DNA of 64,000 nt from assembly GCA_000720805.1 (NCBI GenBank), contig JODI01000005.1, positions 132,536-196,535 of the forward strand, read 5' to 3'. The notes beneath the pieces were generated by a model. That model was not told the origin of the DNA and did not search any database. It was given only the letters and a program-made list of their open reading frames with translations. Position numbers and translations under genes: made by a program. This stretch comes from Streptomyces violaceoruber (GTDB lineage Bacteria > Actinomycetota > Actinomycetes > Streptomycetales > Streptomycetaceae). This document shows, in pieces, positions 17,201 to 25,963 of this stretch. Position 1 is the first letter of the stretch. Every line of letters begins with the position of its first letter.

Positions 17201-19206
17201 TGCCCCCCACGGCGAGACGAGCCGTCCGCTGCGGCGCGGCGGCCCTGACCCTGGCCGCCCCGCTGCTCGGCGGGGCGCCGGCCGCTGCCGACTCCGGGCC
17301 GATCACCTTCACCACACCCGCCTACGAACTGCGCGTCGCCACGGACCGGTTGACCGTCACCACCGTGCGGGCGGGCCGGACCGTGCTGGCCACCGCGCCC
17401 GCGGCGTTCCGGTTCCGGATCGGCGCCGACTGGCACATCGTCCGGGAGGTCACCGGCAGCACCCGTACCGGCAACACCCTGCGCGTCACCGCCGCCACCG
17501 ACCTGCCGGGCGTCAGCGTCGATCTGCGGATCACCCTGCGCTCCGACCGGTACGACATGAACTGGTCCCTGTCGGGCATCCGGGCCGACGCGCTCAGCAC
17601 GGCCTACGACCTCGGCAGCGCCGGCCACTGGTACGGACACGGCGAGAACAGCGACCAGACCGTGCAGCCGTGGCCGCTGGACTCCGGTCAGGTGGTGGAC
17701 ACCGGGTTCAGCCCGGCGTCGTACCAGGTGGTCTCCCCCTTCTGGTACACCTCCAGCGCCACCGGGCTGCGGGCCGACACGAACGATCCGATGGACGTGC
17801 GGATCAACTCCGGCGGCAACGGGCTCGGCGAGTTCACGGTCACCGGTGAACGCCCCTCCGCCTCCACCGTGTTCGTCGAGGACACCCCCGCCGAGGTGTA
17901 CCGCGACCACATCGCGCTGGTCGGCAGGCCCGAACGCTCCGACACCCCCTACGAGCAGTACGCCACCCCCCTCTGGAACTCCTGGGCGCAGCTCTACGGC
18001 GAGCAGACCCAGGAGAACGTCCTCGCCTGGGCCCGGGCGCTGGCCGGCGCCGGGCTCGGCGGGCACGCGGTGCAGATCGAGGAGAGCGTGATCGCCTCCG
18101 ACTTCGGCGAACGCTTCCCCGATCTGCCCGCGCTGTCGAGGCAACTCGGCCGCCTCGGCTTCGACCTCGGCATGTGGACGGGCCTGTACATGCCCGAGAC
18201 CGCCGCCAACTTCTCCGAAGCCGTCGACAACGGCTATCTGCTGAAGGATCCGTCCGACCCGTCCAAGCCGTGTCTGTTCACCTGGTGGAACGGCCGCCAG
18301 ACCGGGTTGATCGACCTGGCGAACCCGGCCGCTCGGCAGTGGTACACCGATGATCTCAAGGCGCAGACAAGCGAGTTGGGGGTGGCCGGCTTCAAGTTCG
18401 ACACCGCCTTCTTCGACGACCGGTGCGCCCCCTACCCGGGGGCCACCCGCGCCGACTACGTGAAGTACGGCACCGAGCTGGCGGACGAGTTCGATCAGCA
18501 GGGGGCGGGGTTGCGGGTCGCGTGGAACGCCGCGCAGGCCAAGGGCTTCGCCACCCGCACGGCCGACAAGCCGACCACCTTCGCGGGGCTGCGCGCCGCG
18601 GTCTCGGCCAACCTGGCGGTCTCCACGATCGGTTACCCGTTCGTGGAGACCGACATGATCGGCGGCTCGCTCAGCTACCCGCCACCCACCAAGCAGGTCC
18701 TGGCCCGCTGGGCGCAGGCGGCCTCCCTGATGCCGCTGATGTACGCCTCCACCTCACCCACCGGTGTACGGGACGCGACGACCGGCGCGTGGGTCGGTTA
18801 CGACCGCGAGACGGTCGACCTCTACCGGCAGGCGATCAGGACGCACGAGAAGCTCGCCCCCTACATCTGGGACCAGGTGCAGAGCACCCTGAAGACCGGC
18901 GACCCGATCATGCGGCCGCTGTTCTTCGACTTCCCGAAGGACGAGGCGAGTTACACGGTCGCCGACGAGTGGATGCTCGGCCCGGCCGTGCTCGCCGCGC
19001 CGAAGCTCGACGAAGGCACCACCCGAGACGTCTTCCTGCCCACCGGAACATGGCGGAACGCCACCAACGGCAAGGTCGTCCGCGGCCCCGTGACGCTCAA
19101 GGGCTACGCGGCGCCGCTCGGGGCGACCCCGGCGTTCGTGAACCTCAAGGCCAAGGGCGCCACCAAGGCGTACGAGGCGCTCGCGCGCACCGGCGCGGAA
19201 CAGTAA
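17200..19206 (+). CDS. Secreted GH31 alpha-glycosidase, catalytic domain only (paralog 2)
   Basis: A 668-residue enzyme related to the 1014-residue GH31 at 4762 but lacking its NEW3 and jelly-roll tail. Start ATG at 17200 overlaps the previous stop by one base; the signal peptide (RCGAAALTLAAPLLGGAPAAA) follows at once. Nucleophile Asp401 (GFKFDTAFF) and acid/base Asp485 (ETDMIGG) are conserved. The active-site loop is IEESVIASDFG where the first paralog has LDDKWESNYG, so specificity likely differs. A 182-bp stretch (18808-18989) is nearly identical in DNA to the first paralog. It is probably another debranching alpha-glycosidase. Confidence 0.88.
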   Translation: MPPTARRAVRCGAAALTLAAPLLGGAPAAADSGPITFTTPAYELRVATDRLTVTTVRAGRTVLATAPAAFRFRIGADWHIVREVTGSTRTGNTLRVTAATDLPGVSVDLRITLRSDRYDMNWSLSGIRADALSTAYDLGSAGHWYGHGENSDQTVQPWPLDSGQVVDTGFSPASYQVVSPFWYTSSATGLRADTNDPMDVRINSGGNGLGEFTVTGERPSASTVFVEDTPAEVYRDHIALVGRPERSDTPYEQYATPLWNSWAQLYGEQTQENVLAWARALAGAGLGGHAVQIEESVIASDFGERFPDLPALSRQLGRLGFDLGMWTGLYMPETAANFSEAVDNGYLLKDPSDPSKPCLFTWWNGRQTGLIDLANPAARQWYTDDLKAQTSELGVAGFKFDTAFFDDRCAPYPGATRADYVKYGTELADEFDQQGAGLRVAWNAAQAKGFATRTADKPTTFAGLRAAVSANLAVSTIGYPFVETDMIGGSLSYPPPTKQVLARWAQAASLMPLMYASTSPTGVRDATTGAWVGYDRETVDLYRQAIRTHEKLAPYIWDQVQSTLKTGDPIMRPLFFDFPKDEASYTVADEWMLGPAVLAAPKLDEGTTRDVFLPTGTWRNATNGKVVRGPVTLKGYAAPLGATPAFVNLKAKGATKAYEALARTGAEQ

Positions 19207-19217
19207 AGGGGCGTCAC

Positions 19218-20438
19218 ATGCATGGGATACGCGGCAGGCTCGCGGCGTTGCTCCTGGCGGTCTCGGCCGTCATGACCGGGATGGTGGCCCCCGCCGAGGC
19301 CGGTCAGCAAGGCGACGGGCGCGGCTGGACGGGGACCTGGGCGACGGCGGCCAGTGAGCACTACGAAGTCTCGGGGATGTCCGAGGTGACGGTACGGATG
19401 CCGGTGCACACCAGCGTCGGCGGCTCGTCCGTACGCATCCGGCTGACCAACGCCTACGCCACCGACCCGGTGACGATCGGGCACGCGACTGTGGGCCTGC
19501 GCGACGGCGGTTCCGCCGTGGCCCGCCCGTACGACCTGCGGTTCGGCGGGAAGCGCGCGGTCACGATCCCGCCTGGCGGCCAGGCTGTCAGCGATCCGGT
19601 CCCACTCGCCGTGCCGGCCCTGACCGACCTGGTCGTCAGTCTCCATCTGCCCGGCCAGGTCACGCACATCACCGACCACTGGTGGGCGCAGCAGACCGTG
19701 TACTGGACGGACTACGGGGCGGGCGACCACGCCGCCGACACCTCCGGCGACGCCTACACCTGGACCACCACGAGCTGGCCGTTCCTCAGCGGCGTCGACG
19801 TGACCGCACCGAGGACAGGGTCGGTGGTGGCGCTCGGCGACTCGATCACCGACGGGTCCTTCTCGACGGCCGACACCAACCGGCGCTGGCCCGACCTTCT
19901 CTCCGCCCGCCTCAACGCCTGCCGGCCCGGCGCCGGGGTGCTCAACGCGGGCATCACCAGCAACCGGATCACCGCCGGGTCCGAGACCAACCCCTCGGCG
20001 CTCGACCGGCTCGAACGGGATGTGCTCTCCCAGCCGGGCGCCAGGACCCTGATCCTCTTCGAGGGGATCAACGATCTCGGCGGGGCGAGTGCCGAACAGA
20101 TCATCGCCGGCATGAAGACGATCGCCCACCGGGCCCACCAGCGCGGGATGCGGGTCGTCGGCGCCACGATCACCCCGTACAAGGACTTCACCTGGGGCGG
20201 CTGGAGCGAGGAGACGGAGGCGCGGCGACAGCAGGTCAACACGTTCGTCCGGGACTCCGGCGGGATCTTCGACGACTACGCCGACTTCGACCGGGCCGTC
20301 CGGGACCCGGCGGATCCGCGGCTGCTGGGCGCCGCGTACGACTCCGGTGACCATCTGCATCCCAATGACGCCGGGATGAAGGCATTCGCCGACTCCATCG
20401 ACCTGAGGTCGCTCGGCCTCGGCCGCGGCTGTTCCTGA
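19218..20438 (+). CDS. Secreted SGNH/GDSL-type esterase (paralog 1)
   Basis: A 406-residue exported hydrolase. ATG at 19218 follows AAAGGGG. The Sec signal ends around MVAPAEAG. After an N-terminal beta-sandwich (GWTGTWATAAS to about residue 195) comes the SGNH fold: block I GDSITDG with nucleophile Ser209, block III FEGINDL, and block V with Asp378 and His381 in SGDHLHPND. These enzymes remove acyl groups from carbohydrates or lipids; inside a glycan-degrading run, de-O-acetylation of sugars is the likely task (inference). Eleven bases separate it from GH31 and nine from its paralog. Confidence 0.87.
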   Translation: MHGIRGRLAALLLAVSAVMTGMVAPAEAGQQGDGRGWTGTWATAASEHYEVSGMSEVTVRMPVHTSVGGSSVRIRLTNAYATDPVTIGHATVGLRDGGSAVARPYDLRFGGKRAVTIPPGGQAVSDPVPLAVPALTDLVVSLHLPGQVTHITDHWWAQQTVYWTDYGAGDHAADTSGDAYTWTTTSWPFLSGVDVTAPRTGSVVALGDSITDGSFSTADTNRRWPDLLSARLNACRPGAGVLNAGITSNRITAGSETNPSALDRLERDVLSQPGARTLILFEGINDLGGASAEQIIAGMKTIAHRAHQRGMRVVGATITPYKDFTWGGWSEETEARRQQVNTFVRDSGGIFDDYADFDRAVRDPADPRLLGAAYDSGDHLHPNDAGMKAFADSIDLRSLGLGRGCS

Positions 20439-20447
20439 GGAGGAACC

Positions 20448-22595
20448 GTGTCTGGACGGCTTCAACATCTGCGCGCACACCGGAGATTCACGGTTCTGGC
20501 CACCGCCTTGGCGGCCACCGTGGCCGCCCTGCTTCCGGCGACCCCGGCCTCGGCCGGGACCGGGCAGCCGGGGTGGACGGGAACGTGGGCGACCGCGCAG
20601 CACGCCTCGTACGACCCGGGCACCTCCGAGGTGACGGTGCGGATCCCGGTACGGGTGAGCGCGGGCGGATCGAGCGTACGCATCCGGCTGACCAACGACT
20701 TCACCACCGAGCCGGTGACGATCGGGCACGCGACCGTGGGGCGCGGTGACGGCGGTTCCGCCGTCACGAAGCCGCAGCGGTTGCGCTTCGGCGGGAAGAG
20801 CGAGGTGACGATCCCCGCCGGTGAGCAGGCCGCCAGCGATCCGGTCCGGCTCACCGTGCCCGCTCGCAGCGACCTGCTCGTCAGCCTGTACTTCCCCGGC
20901 CGGCTCACCCACATCAGCCAGCACTGGATGGGCCTCCAAACGGTCTACTGGACGCCCGACGGAGGTGGCGACCACGCCTCGGACGCCGACGGGGACGCCT
21001 TCACCAGGACCGATTCCACCTTCCCGTTCCTGACCGGTGTCGACGTACAGGGTGGTGACGCGGCGGGCGCCGTGGTGGCGCTCGGCGACTCCATCACCGA
21101 CGGCGCGGCCTCCACGTCGAACGCCAACCGGCGCTGGCCCGACTATCTGGCGGGGCGGCTGTCGGCCTGCTCGACCACTGCCGGAGTGCTGAACGAGGGC
21201 ATCAGCGGCAACCGGATCACCGCCGGCGTCGACGGCAACCCGTCGGCGCTGGACCGGCTGGAGCGCGATGTGCTGTCGCAGCCGGGCGCCAGGACAGTGG
21301 TCCTCTTCGAGGGCGTCAACGACCTCAGCTGGGGCGGCGCCACCGGCGACCAGGTGATCGACGGCATGAAGGAGATCGTGCGCCGCGCCCACGAACGCGG
21401 GCTGCGCGTGATCGGCGCGACCGTCGTGCCGTATCGCGGCTGGGGCGACTGGTGGACCGAGGACAAGGAAGCCGACCGGCAGAAGGTCAACACGTTCGTG
21501 CGCGACGGCGGCGTCTTCGACGGCTACGCCGACTTCGACAAGGCCGTACGGGACCCGGACGACCCCACCCGCTACGCCACCGCGTTCGACTCCGGTGACC
21601 ATCTGCACCCCAACGACACCGGGATGAAGGCGTTCGCCGACGCGGTCGACCTCGCCGGCCTGCGGGTGGCCCGTGACTGCCCCTCGGCCCGGGTCCGGCT
21701 CACCCCCTACCGGCCGACCCTGCAAGCCGGTGGCGACGGCACGGAGATCACGTCGACCGTCACCAACACCGGTCCCAGGGCGGTCACTCAGGTCAGCACT
21801 CGCCTCGACGTCCCCGACGGCTGGTCCGCCGAACCGGCCGGGAGCACGAGGAACCGCTCCCTCGCCCCGGGTGACAGCGCCACCGTCACCTGGACGGTGA
21901 CCCCAGCGGCCGACGCGGTCTGGGGCACCCACGAGATCGGGGTACGCACCTCCTTCCTCCAGGACGGCCGCACCCGCCACGACTCCGACAGCGTGGACGC
22001 CACGGTGACCCCCGCTCCGTCCGAGGTGCGGGCGCCGTATCTGACGACCGCCACCACCACCGAGAAGGCCCAATACGCGCAGAACGGCGACCAGTTCGCC
22101 ATCTGGGCGGGCGGCCAGGACCTGTCCGGCTGGAAGGACGAGAAGGCGGCGGTCTACCTCGCGGACTCGGCGCCGCCGTCCGGCACCGTGACCGCCCGGG
22201 TCGTCGGTCAGACCGGCAGCGGCCCGTCCGCCAAGGCGGGGATCGCCGTCGCCAACGACCTCACCTCGCCCCAGGCGGGCGGCTACGCGGTGCTCACCAT
22301 GTCCGCGCAGTACGGCCTGGAGTTCCTGACCGACAGCGACGGCGACGGGAAGCTCGACACCTGGGCGGGTGGCGGCAGTTCGTATCACCCCGCCTGGCTG
22401 AAGCTCGTCCGCGACGGCACCAGCTACACCGCGTACTCCAGTTCCGACGGCACCACCTGGCAGCAGGTCGCCACCGCCACCGTGCCGTCCGCGAGCGGCA
22501 CCGGCGACGCCGGGCTGGTCGCCAGCGCCGTCAACCTCAACTACCCCGACCAGATCACGACAGCACTCTTCGACTCCTTCTCCACGCACGCCTGA
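20448..22595 (+). CDS. Secreted SGNH/GDSL-type esterase with NEW3 and jelly-roll modules (paralog 2)
   Basis: A 715-residue paralog of the preceding esterase extended at its C terminus. GTG at 20448 is placed by GAGGAGGAACC, which overlaps the preceding stop codon. Signal peptide to about residue 36 (ATPASAG). Catalytic Ser215 in GDSITDG, FEGVNDL, and Asp384/His387 in SGDHLHPND. A NEW3 domain (about 425-520) and the jelly-roll module (about 524-715, beginning EVRAPYLTT) follow; both are shared with the first GH31. Sixty-one consecutive bases inside the module are identical to the GH31 copy. Likely removes ester substituents while anchored to the glycan. Confidence 0.88.
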   Translation: MSGRLQHLRAHRRFTVLATALAATVAALLPATPASAGTGQPGWTGTWATAQHASYDPGTSEVTVRIPVRVSAGGSSVRIRLTNDFTTEPVTIGHATVGRGDGGSAVTKPQRLRFGGKSEVTIPAGEQAASDPVRLTVPARSDLLVSLYFPGRLTHISQHWMGLQTVYWTPDGGGDHASDADGDAFTRTDSTFPFLTGVDVQGGDAAGAVVALGDSITDGAASTSNANRRWPDYLAGRLSACSTTAGVLNEGISGNRITAGVDGNPSALDRLERDVLSQPGARTVVLFEGVNDLSWGGATGDQVIDGMKEIVRRAHERGLRVIGATVVPYRGWGDWWTEDKEADRQKVNTFVRDGGVFDGYADFDKAVRDPDDPTRYATAFDSGDHLHPNDTGMKAFADAVDLAGLRVARDCPSARVRLTPYRPTLQAGGDGTEITSTVTNTGPRAVTQVSTRLDVPDGWSAEPAGSTRNRSLAPGDSATVTWTVTPAADAVWGTHEIGVRTSFLQDGRTRHDSDSVDATVTPAPSEVRAPYLTTATTTEKAQYAQNGDQFAIWAGGQDLSGWKDEKAAVYLADSAPPSGTVTARVVGQTGSGPSAKAGIAVANDLTSPQAGGYAVLTMSAQYGLEFLTDSDGDGKLDTWAGGGSSYHPAWLKLVRDGTSYTAYSSSDGTTWQQVATATVPSASGTGDAGLVASAVNLNYPDQITTALFDSFSTHA

Positions 22596-22621
22596 TCGAC
22601 GTCCCAGTGAGAGGCACGTAT

Positions 22622-24070
22622 ATGGCAGTCAACCGCAGACACTTCATGACCACCGCGGCCGCCCTCGGCGGCGCGGTGCTGCTGGCCCCGCCCGGCACCG
22701 CCCAGGCACTCGCGGCGGGCACTGCGTCCGGAGTCCCGGGCATCCCCGACTACCAGCCCACCAAGGCGTCCCTCGACACCCATCCCGTGCCGCGCTGGTA
22801 CAAGGACGCCAAGTTCGGCATCTTCGTCCACTGGGGCATCTACTCGGTGATCGGCGGCGCGACACCGAGGAGCGCCTCCGAGTGGTACCTGTGGTACCAG
22901 AGCACCAAGGACTCCGCCGAGTGGAAGTACCACCGCGACACCTATGGCGAGAACGTCACCTACGACGACCTCATCCCGCAGTTCAAGGCCGAGAAGTACG
23001 ACCCCGACGCCTGGGTGAAGCTGTTCGAGCAGGCGGGCGCCGAGTACTTCGCGCTGACCAGCAAGCACCACGACGGATTCGCCCTCTACCCCAGCAAGGT
23101 GACGGACCGTCACTCCGTGGCGTACGGCCCGAAGCGTGACCTCGTCGGTGAGCTGATGACCGCGGCCCGCAAGCGCGGCACCGTGCGGCCGGGTCTGTAC
23201 TACTCGCTCGGCGAGTTCTTCAACCCGGCGATCGGCCGGCCGATGCGCAACTTCTACACCGACCAGGAGATCCCGATGACCGGCTACAAGCCGGTCCAGG
23301 ACTACGTCGGCGACTACGAGCTCAAGCAGCTGTACGAGATCGTCGACCGCTACGACCCGGAGCTGCTGTGGGCCGACGGACAGTGGTTCCGGCCCACCGG
23401 CAACCCGCCGTGGCGCAGCGAAGAACCCATGGCCCACTACTACAACCAGGCCAAGAACCGTAGGAACCCCAAGGGTGTCGTGATCAACGACCGGTTCGAC
23501 ACCCACTTCGACTTCGCGACGTACGAGCAGCGCACCAACCCCACGATGGACCCGCAGAAGTGGGAATGCTGCATGACCATCGGCTACTCCTGGGGCTACA
23601 ACAAGCACGAGCCGGACGAGGACTACAAGACCTCCGAGTTCCTGATCCAGCTGCTCGCCGACGTGGTCAGCAAGAACGGCAACCTGCTGCTCAACATCGG
23701 CCCCAAGCCGGACGGCACGATCCCCGACATCATGCAGGAGCGGCTGCGCGACATCGGCGCCTGGCTGAAGATCAACGGCCCGGCGATCTACGGGTCGACG
23801 CCCTGGGTGCGGGCGGAGGAGGAGGGCAGCCCGCTCGGCATCCGCTACACCGTCTCCCCGGGCAAGTTCAACATCATCGTGCTGGGCAAGCCCAGCGGCA
23901 CCCTCTCGGTGCCCGGCGACATCCCCATCAGCGCCACGTCCCGGATCCGGCTGCTCGGCACGAGCGGCAGTCTGCGGTGGACCCGCCGTGACGGAAAGAT
24001 CAACATCACCGTCCCGTCCTCCCTGCCCAGCGACATCGCCAACGTCTTCACCGTCGACTGGGCCCGGTGA
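22622..24070 (+). CDS. Exported GH29 alpha-L-fucosidase with Tat-type signal
   Basis: A 482-residue alpha-L-fucosidase. ATG at 22622 is chosen over GTG at 22607 because GAGAGG then lies at ribosome-site distance and the N terminus becomes a compact Tat-like signal (VNRRHFMTTAAALGGAVLL). The GH29 barrel is clear: WYKDAKFGIFVHWG, TSKHHDGFALYPS, and nucleophile Asp252 in LLWADGQW. A small beta-sandwich closes the protein. It lacks accessory modules, whereas the next two overlapping genes consist of such modules alone. The enzyme removes terminal fucose. It overlaps the next gene by GTGA, in the -1 frame. Confidence 0.93.
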   Translation: MAVNRRHFMTTAAALGGAVLLAPPGTAQALAAGTASGVPGIPDYQPTKASLDTHPVPRWYKDAKFGIFVHWGIYSVIGGATPRSASEWYLWYQSTKDSAEWKYHRDTYGENVTYDDLIPQFKAEKYDPDAWVKLFEQAGAEYFALTSKHHDGFALYPSKVTDRHSVAYGPKRDLVGELMTAARKRGTVRPGLYYSLGEFFNPAIGRPMRNFYTDQEIPMTGYKPVQDYVGDYELKQLYEIVDRYDPELLWADGQWFRPTGNPPWRSEEPMAHYYNQAKNRRNPKGVVINDRFDTHFDFATYEQRTNPTMDPQKWECCMTIGYSWGYNKHEPDEDYKTSEFLIQLLADVVSKNGNLLLNIGPKPDGTIPDIMQERLRDIGAWLKINGPAIYGSTPWVRAEEEGSPLGIRYTVSPGKFNIIVLGKPSGTLSVPGDIPISATSRIRLLGTSGSLRWTRRDGKINITVPSSLPSDIANVFTVDWAR

Positions 24071-25020
24071 CCGGCATGGGAATCAGCAACGGTACCCGGT
24101 TCGACACCCTGGGCCCCACCCTCACCGTCACCACGCAGCCGGCCGAGCCCGCCGGCGGTGACACGGTCACCGCCACCGCGGTCCTCACCAACGACTGCCC
24201 CTTCCCGCTCCGCAACGCCGTGCTGTACCTGATCAATCCGGGCGCCACCACGGCGGCGAAGACCATCCCGCTCGGCGACCTGCGGCGCGGCGCGAAGACG
24301 ACCCGGCGCTGGGAGACGGCGATGCCGGCCGACGTGGCCGGGGACGTGTCGTTCACCGCGCACGTGGTCTTCGACGTCGACGAGCGCAGCAGCGACTGCG
24401 CGCGGTCCGCGAAGACGTTCACGGTGCCCTACGAGCCCAATGAGGTGCGGGACCCGTACCGGACGTTCGCCACCACCGACGACGCGAAGTTCGGTCAGTA
24501 CGGCAGCCAGTTGGTGATCTGGGCGGGCGGCCGCGACTTCTCGGGCGGCACCGACGAGAAGGGGGGCATCCTCCTTCCCGGCTCCGCCGCCGAGTCGAGC
24601 GTGGTGCAGGTCAAGACGGTCAGCCTCACCGGCAGCGACAACCCCACCGCCAAGTACGGCATCGCCGTCGCCAACGACCTCACCGCACCGGAGAAGGGCG
24701 GCTACGCCGTACTGACCATGTCGAAGTCGTACGGCGTGGAGTTCATGACCGACAGCGACGGCAACGGACACCTCGACACCTGGGCAGGCGGCGGCGTTTC
24801 CACCCATCCGGCCCTGCTGCGCCTGGTCCGCTCCGGCACCACCTACACCGCGTACACCAGTATCAACAACGGCCTCTCCTGGAACGAGATCGCGAGCGCG
24901 ACCGTGCCCTCCGCGAGCGGCGCCCTCGATGCGGGCGTGGTGGCGAGCGCCGTGAACCTCAACTACCCCGGCACGACGGTCCAGGCCGTGTTCGACCACT
25001 TCACCGTGGAGGAGTCGTGA
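24067..25020 (+). CDS. Accessory-domain protein: NEW3 plus jelly-roll module, no signal peptide
   Basis: A 317-residue protein with no catalytic domain. Residues about 15-120 form a NEW3-like beta-sandwich (LTVTTQPAEPAGGDTVTATA) and about 125-317 the same jelly-roll module that ends the first GH31, the second SGNH esterase and GH89 (VRDPYRTF, VIWAGGRDFSGGTDEK, LDTWAGGG). GTG at 24067 sits in a four-base overlap with the fucosidase stop, so translation is probably coupled. There is no signal peptide, membrane span or lipobox, although its relatives are exported parts of enzymes. It may be a detached fucosidase tail, a frameshift product, or a partner exported together with the Tat-dependent fucosidase. 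Confidence 0.75.
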   Translation: MTGMGISNGTRFDTLGPTLTVTTQPAEPAGGDTVTATAVLTNDCPFPLRNAVLYLINPGATTAAKTIPLGDLRRGAKTTRRWETAMPADVAGDVSFTAHVVFDVDERSSDCARSAKTFTVPYEPNEVRDPYRTFATTDDAKFGQYGSQLVIWAGGRDFSGGTDEKGGILLPGSAAESSVVQVKTVSLTGSDNPTAKYGIAVANDLTAPEKGGYAVLTMSKSYGVEFMTDSDGNGHLDTWAGGGVSTHPALLRLVRSGTTYTAYTSINNGLSWNEIASATVPSASGALDAGVVASAVNLNYPGTTVQAVFDHFTVEES

Positions 25021-25913
25021 CCGCCTACCGTCCCGAGGAGGACTTCCTCTCGCCGCCCGTCTCGCTCACCGTCACCCCGTCCGCACCCGAGGCCGGCAAG
25101 GCCGTGACGCTGACGGCCACCCTCACCAACTCCACCAGGATCGCGCTGCGCGGCACCGTGCTCTATCTCGCCGTGGACGACTCCGCCGAACAGGACGGCC
25201 TGGGCGACCTCGCGCCCGGGCGGTCGGTCACCCGCACCTGGCGGACCCGGCTCGCCGACGACGCCGAGGGCCGGATCGTGTTCACCGCGCACGCCCTGTT
25301 CGACGTGCACCGCCACGGCTCCGACTGCACCCGCGCCACCACCCCCGTCCTGCTGCCGTACCGCTCGCTGCCCAAGGCGTTCGACAATGCGGGGATCTCC
25401 TCCGCCGACGCCCTCACCGTCGCGAACATCGACGGCTCGAACTCCAGCCTGTCCGCCGAGGCGCTGGCGTCGGTGGGGCTGACCCCGGGCGCCACGGTCA
25501 CCTACGACGGGGCGACCTTCACCTGGCCCGACACTCGGCCGGGGACCGAGGACAACGTCATCTGCTCCGGCCAGAGCGTGCTGCTGTCCGGCTCCGGCTC
25601 GCGGCTCACCTTCCTCGGCACCAGCACCTGGGGCGACGGCCGGGGCGACGGCAAGGTCGTCTACGCCGACGGCACCGAGCAGTCGTTCTCCGTGGCGGTC
25701 CCCGACTGGTACGGCGCGAACCCCTCCGCGGCCGTCGTGCTGCCGTACCGCCACACCGCGACCGGCCGGGACGACAACCCGGTCAGCCTGTTCACCTTCG
25801 GCGTCGACCTGACGCCCGGCAAGGAACTGCGCTCGGTGGTCCTGCCCGAGGTCAGCGACGGCATCCAGCCGGGCAGCCCCGCCCTGCACGTCTTCGCGAT
25901 GGCCACCAACTGA
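25017..25913 (+). CDS. Accessory-domain protein: NEW3-like plus C-terminal glycosidase beta-sandwich, no signal peptide
   Basis: A 298-residue protein without catalytic residues. Residues about 12-118 are NEW3-like and resemble the previous protein (both contain VLYL, FTAHxxFDV and a similar DCxR motif). Residues about 120-298 match the beta-sandwich that often ends large Streptomyces glycosidases (FDNAGISSAD, DGSNSSLSAEALA, GATVTYDGATFTWPD, GQSVLLSGSGSRLTFLG). GTG at 25017 overlaps the previous stop by four bases, again in the -1 frame. No export signal is visible. With the upstream gene it looks like a modular tail divided over separate, coupled reading frames. Confidence 0.72.
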   Translation: MTAYRPEEDFLSPPVSLTVTPSAPEAGKAVTLTATLTNSTRIALRGTVLYLAVDDSAEQDGLGDLAPGRSVTRTWRTRLADDAEGRIVFTAHALFDVHRHGSDCTRATTPVLLPYRSLPKAFDNAGISSADALTVANIDGSNSSLSAEALASVGLTPGATVTYDGATFTWPDTRPGTEDNVICSGQSVLLSGSGSRLTFLGTSTWGDGRGDGKVVYADGTEQSFSVAVPDWYGANPSAAVVLPYRHTATGRDDNPVSLFTFGVDLTPGKELRSVVLPEVSDGIQPGSPALHVFAMATN

Positions 25914-25914
25914 G

Positions 25915-25944
25915 ATCGACCGAGTTCGACCGAGATCAACCGAG
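25915..25944 (+). repeat. Three tandem 10-bp repeats before GH89
   Basis: ATCGACCGAG, TTCGACCGAG and ATCAACCGAG follow each other directly after the preceding stop. They fill most of the 50-base gap to the GH89 gene. They may be simple slippage or a regulatory spacer; no promoter is evident. Confidence 0.5.
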
Positions 25945-25963
25945 CACTGCCGGAAGGACGTTC

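Noticed and set aside
19104..22589. 1161-residue antisense frame opposite the esterase genes
   Set aside because: Shadow of the SGNH coding strand; no ribosome site or recognisable domain.
25915..25944. Tandem repeats before GH89 as a CRISPR-like array
   Set aside because: Only three 10-bp units without spacers; no cas genes in the window.
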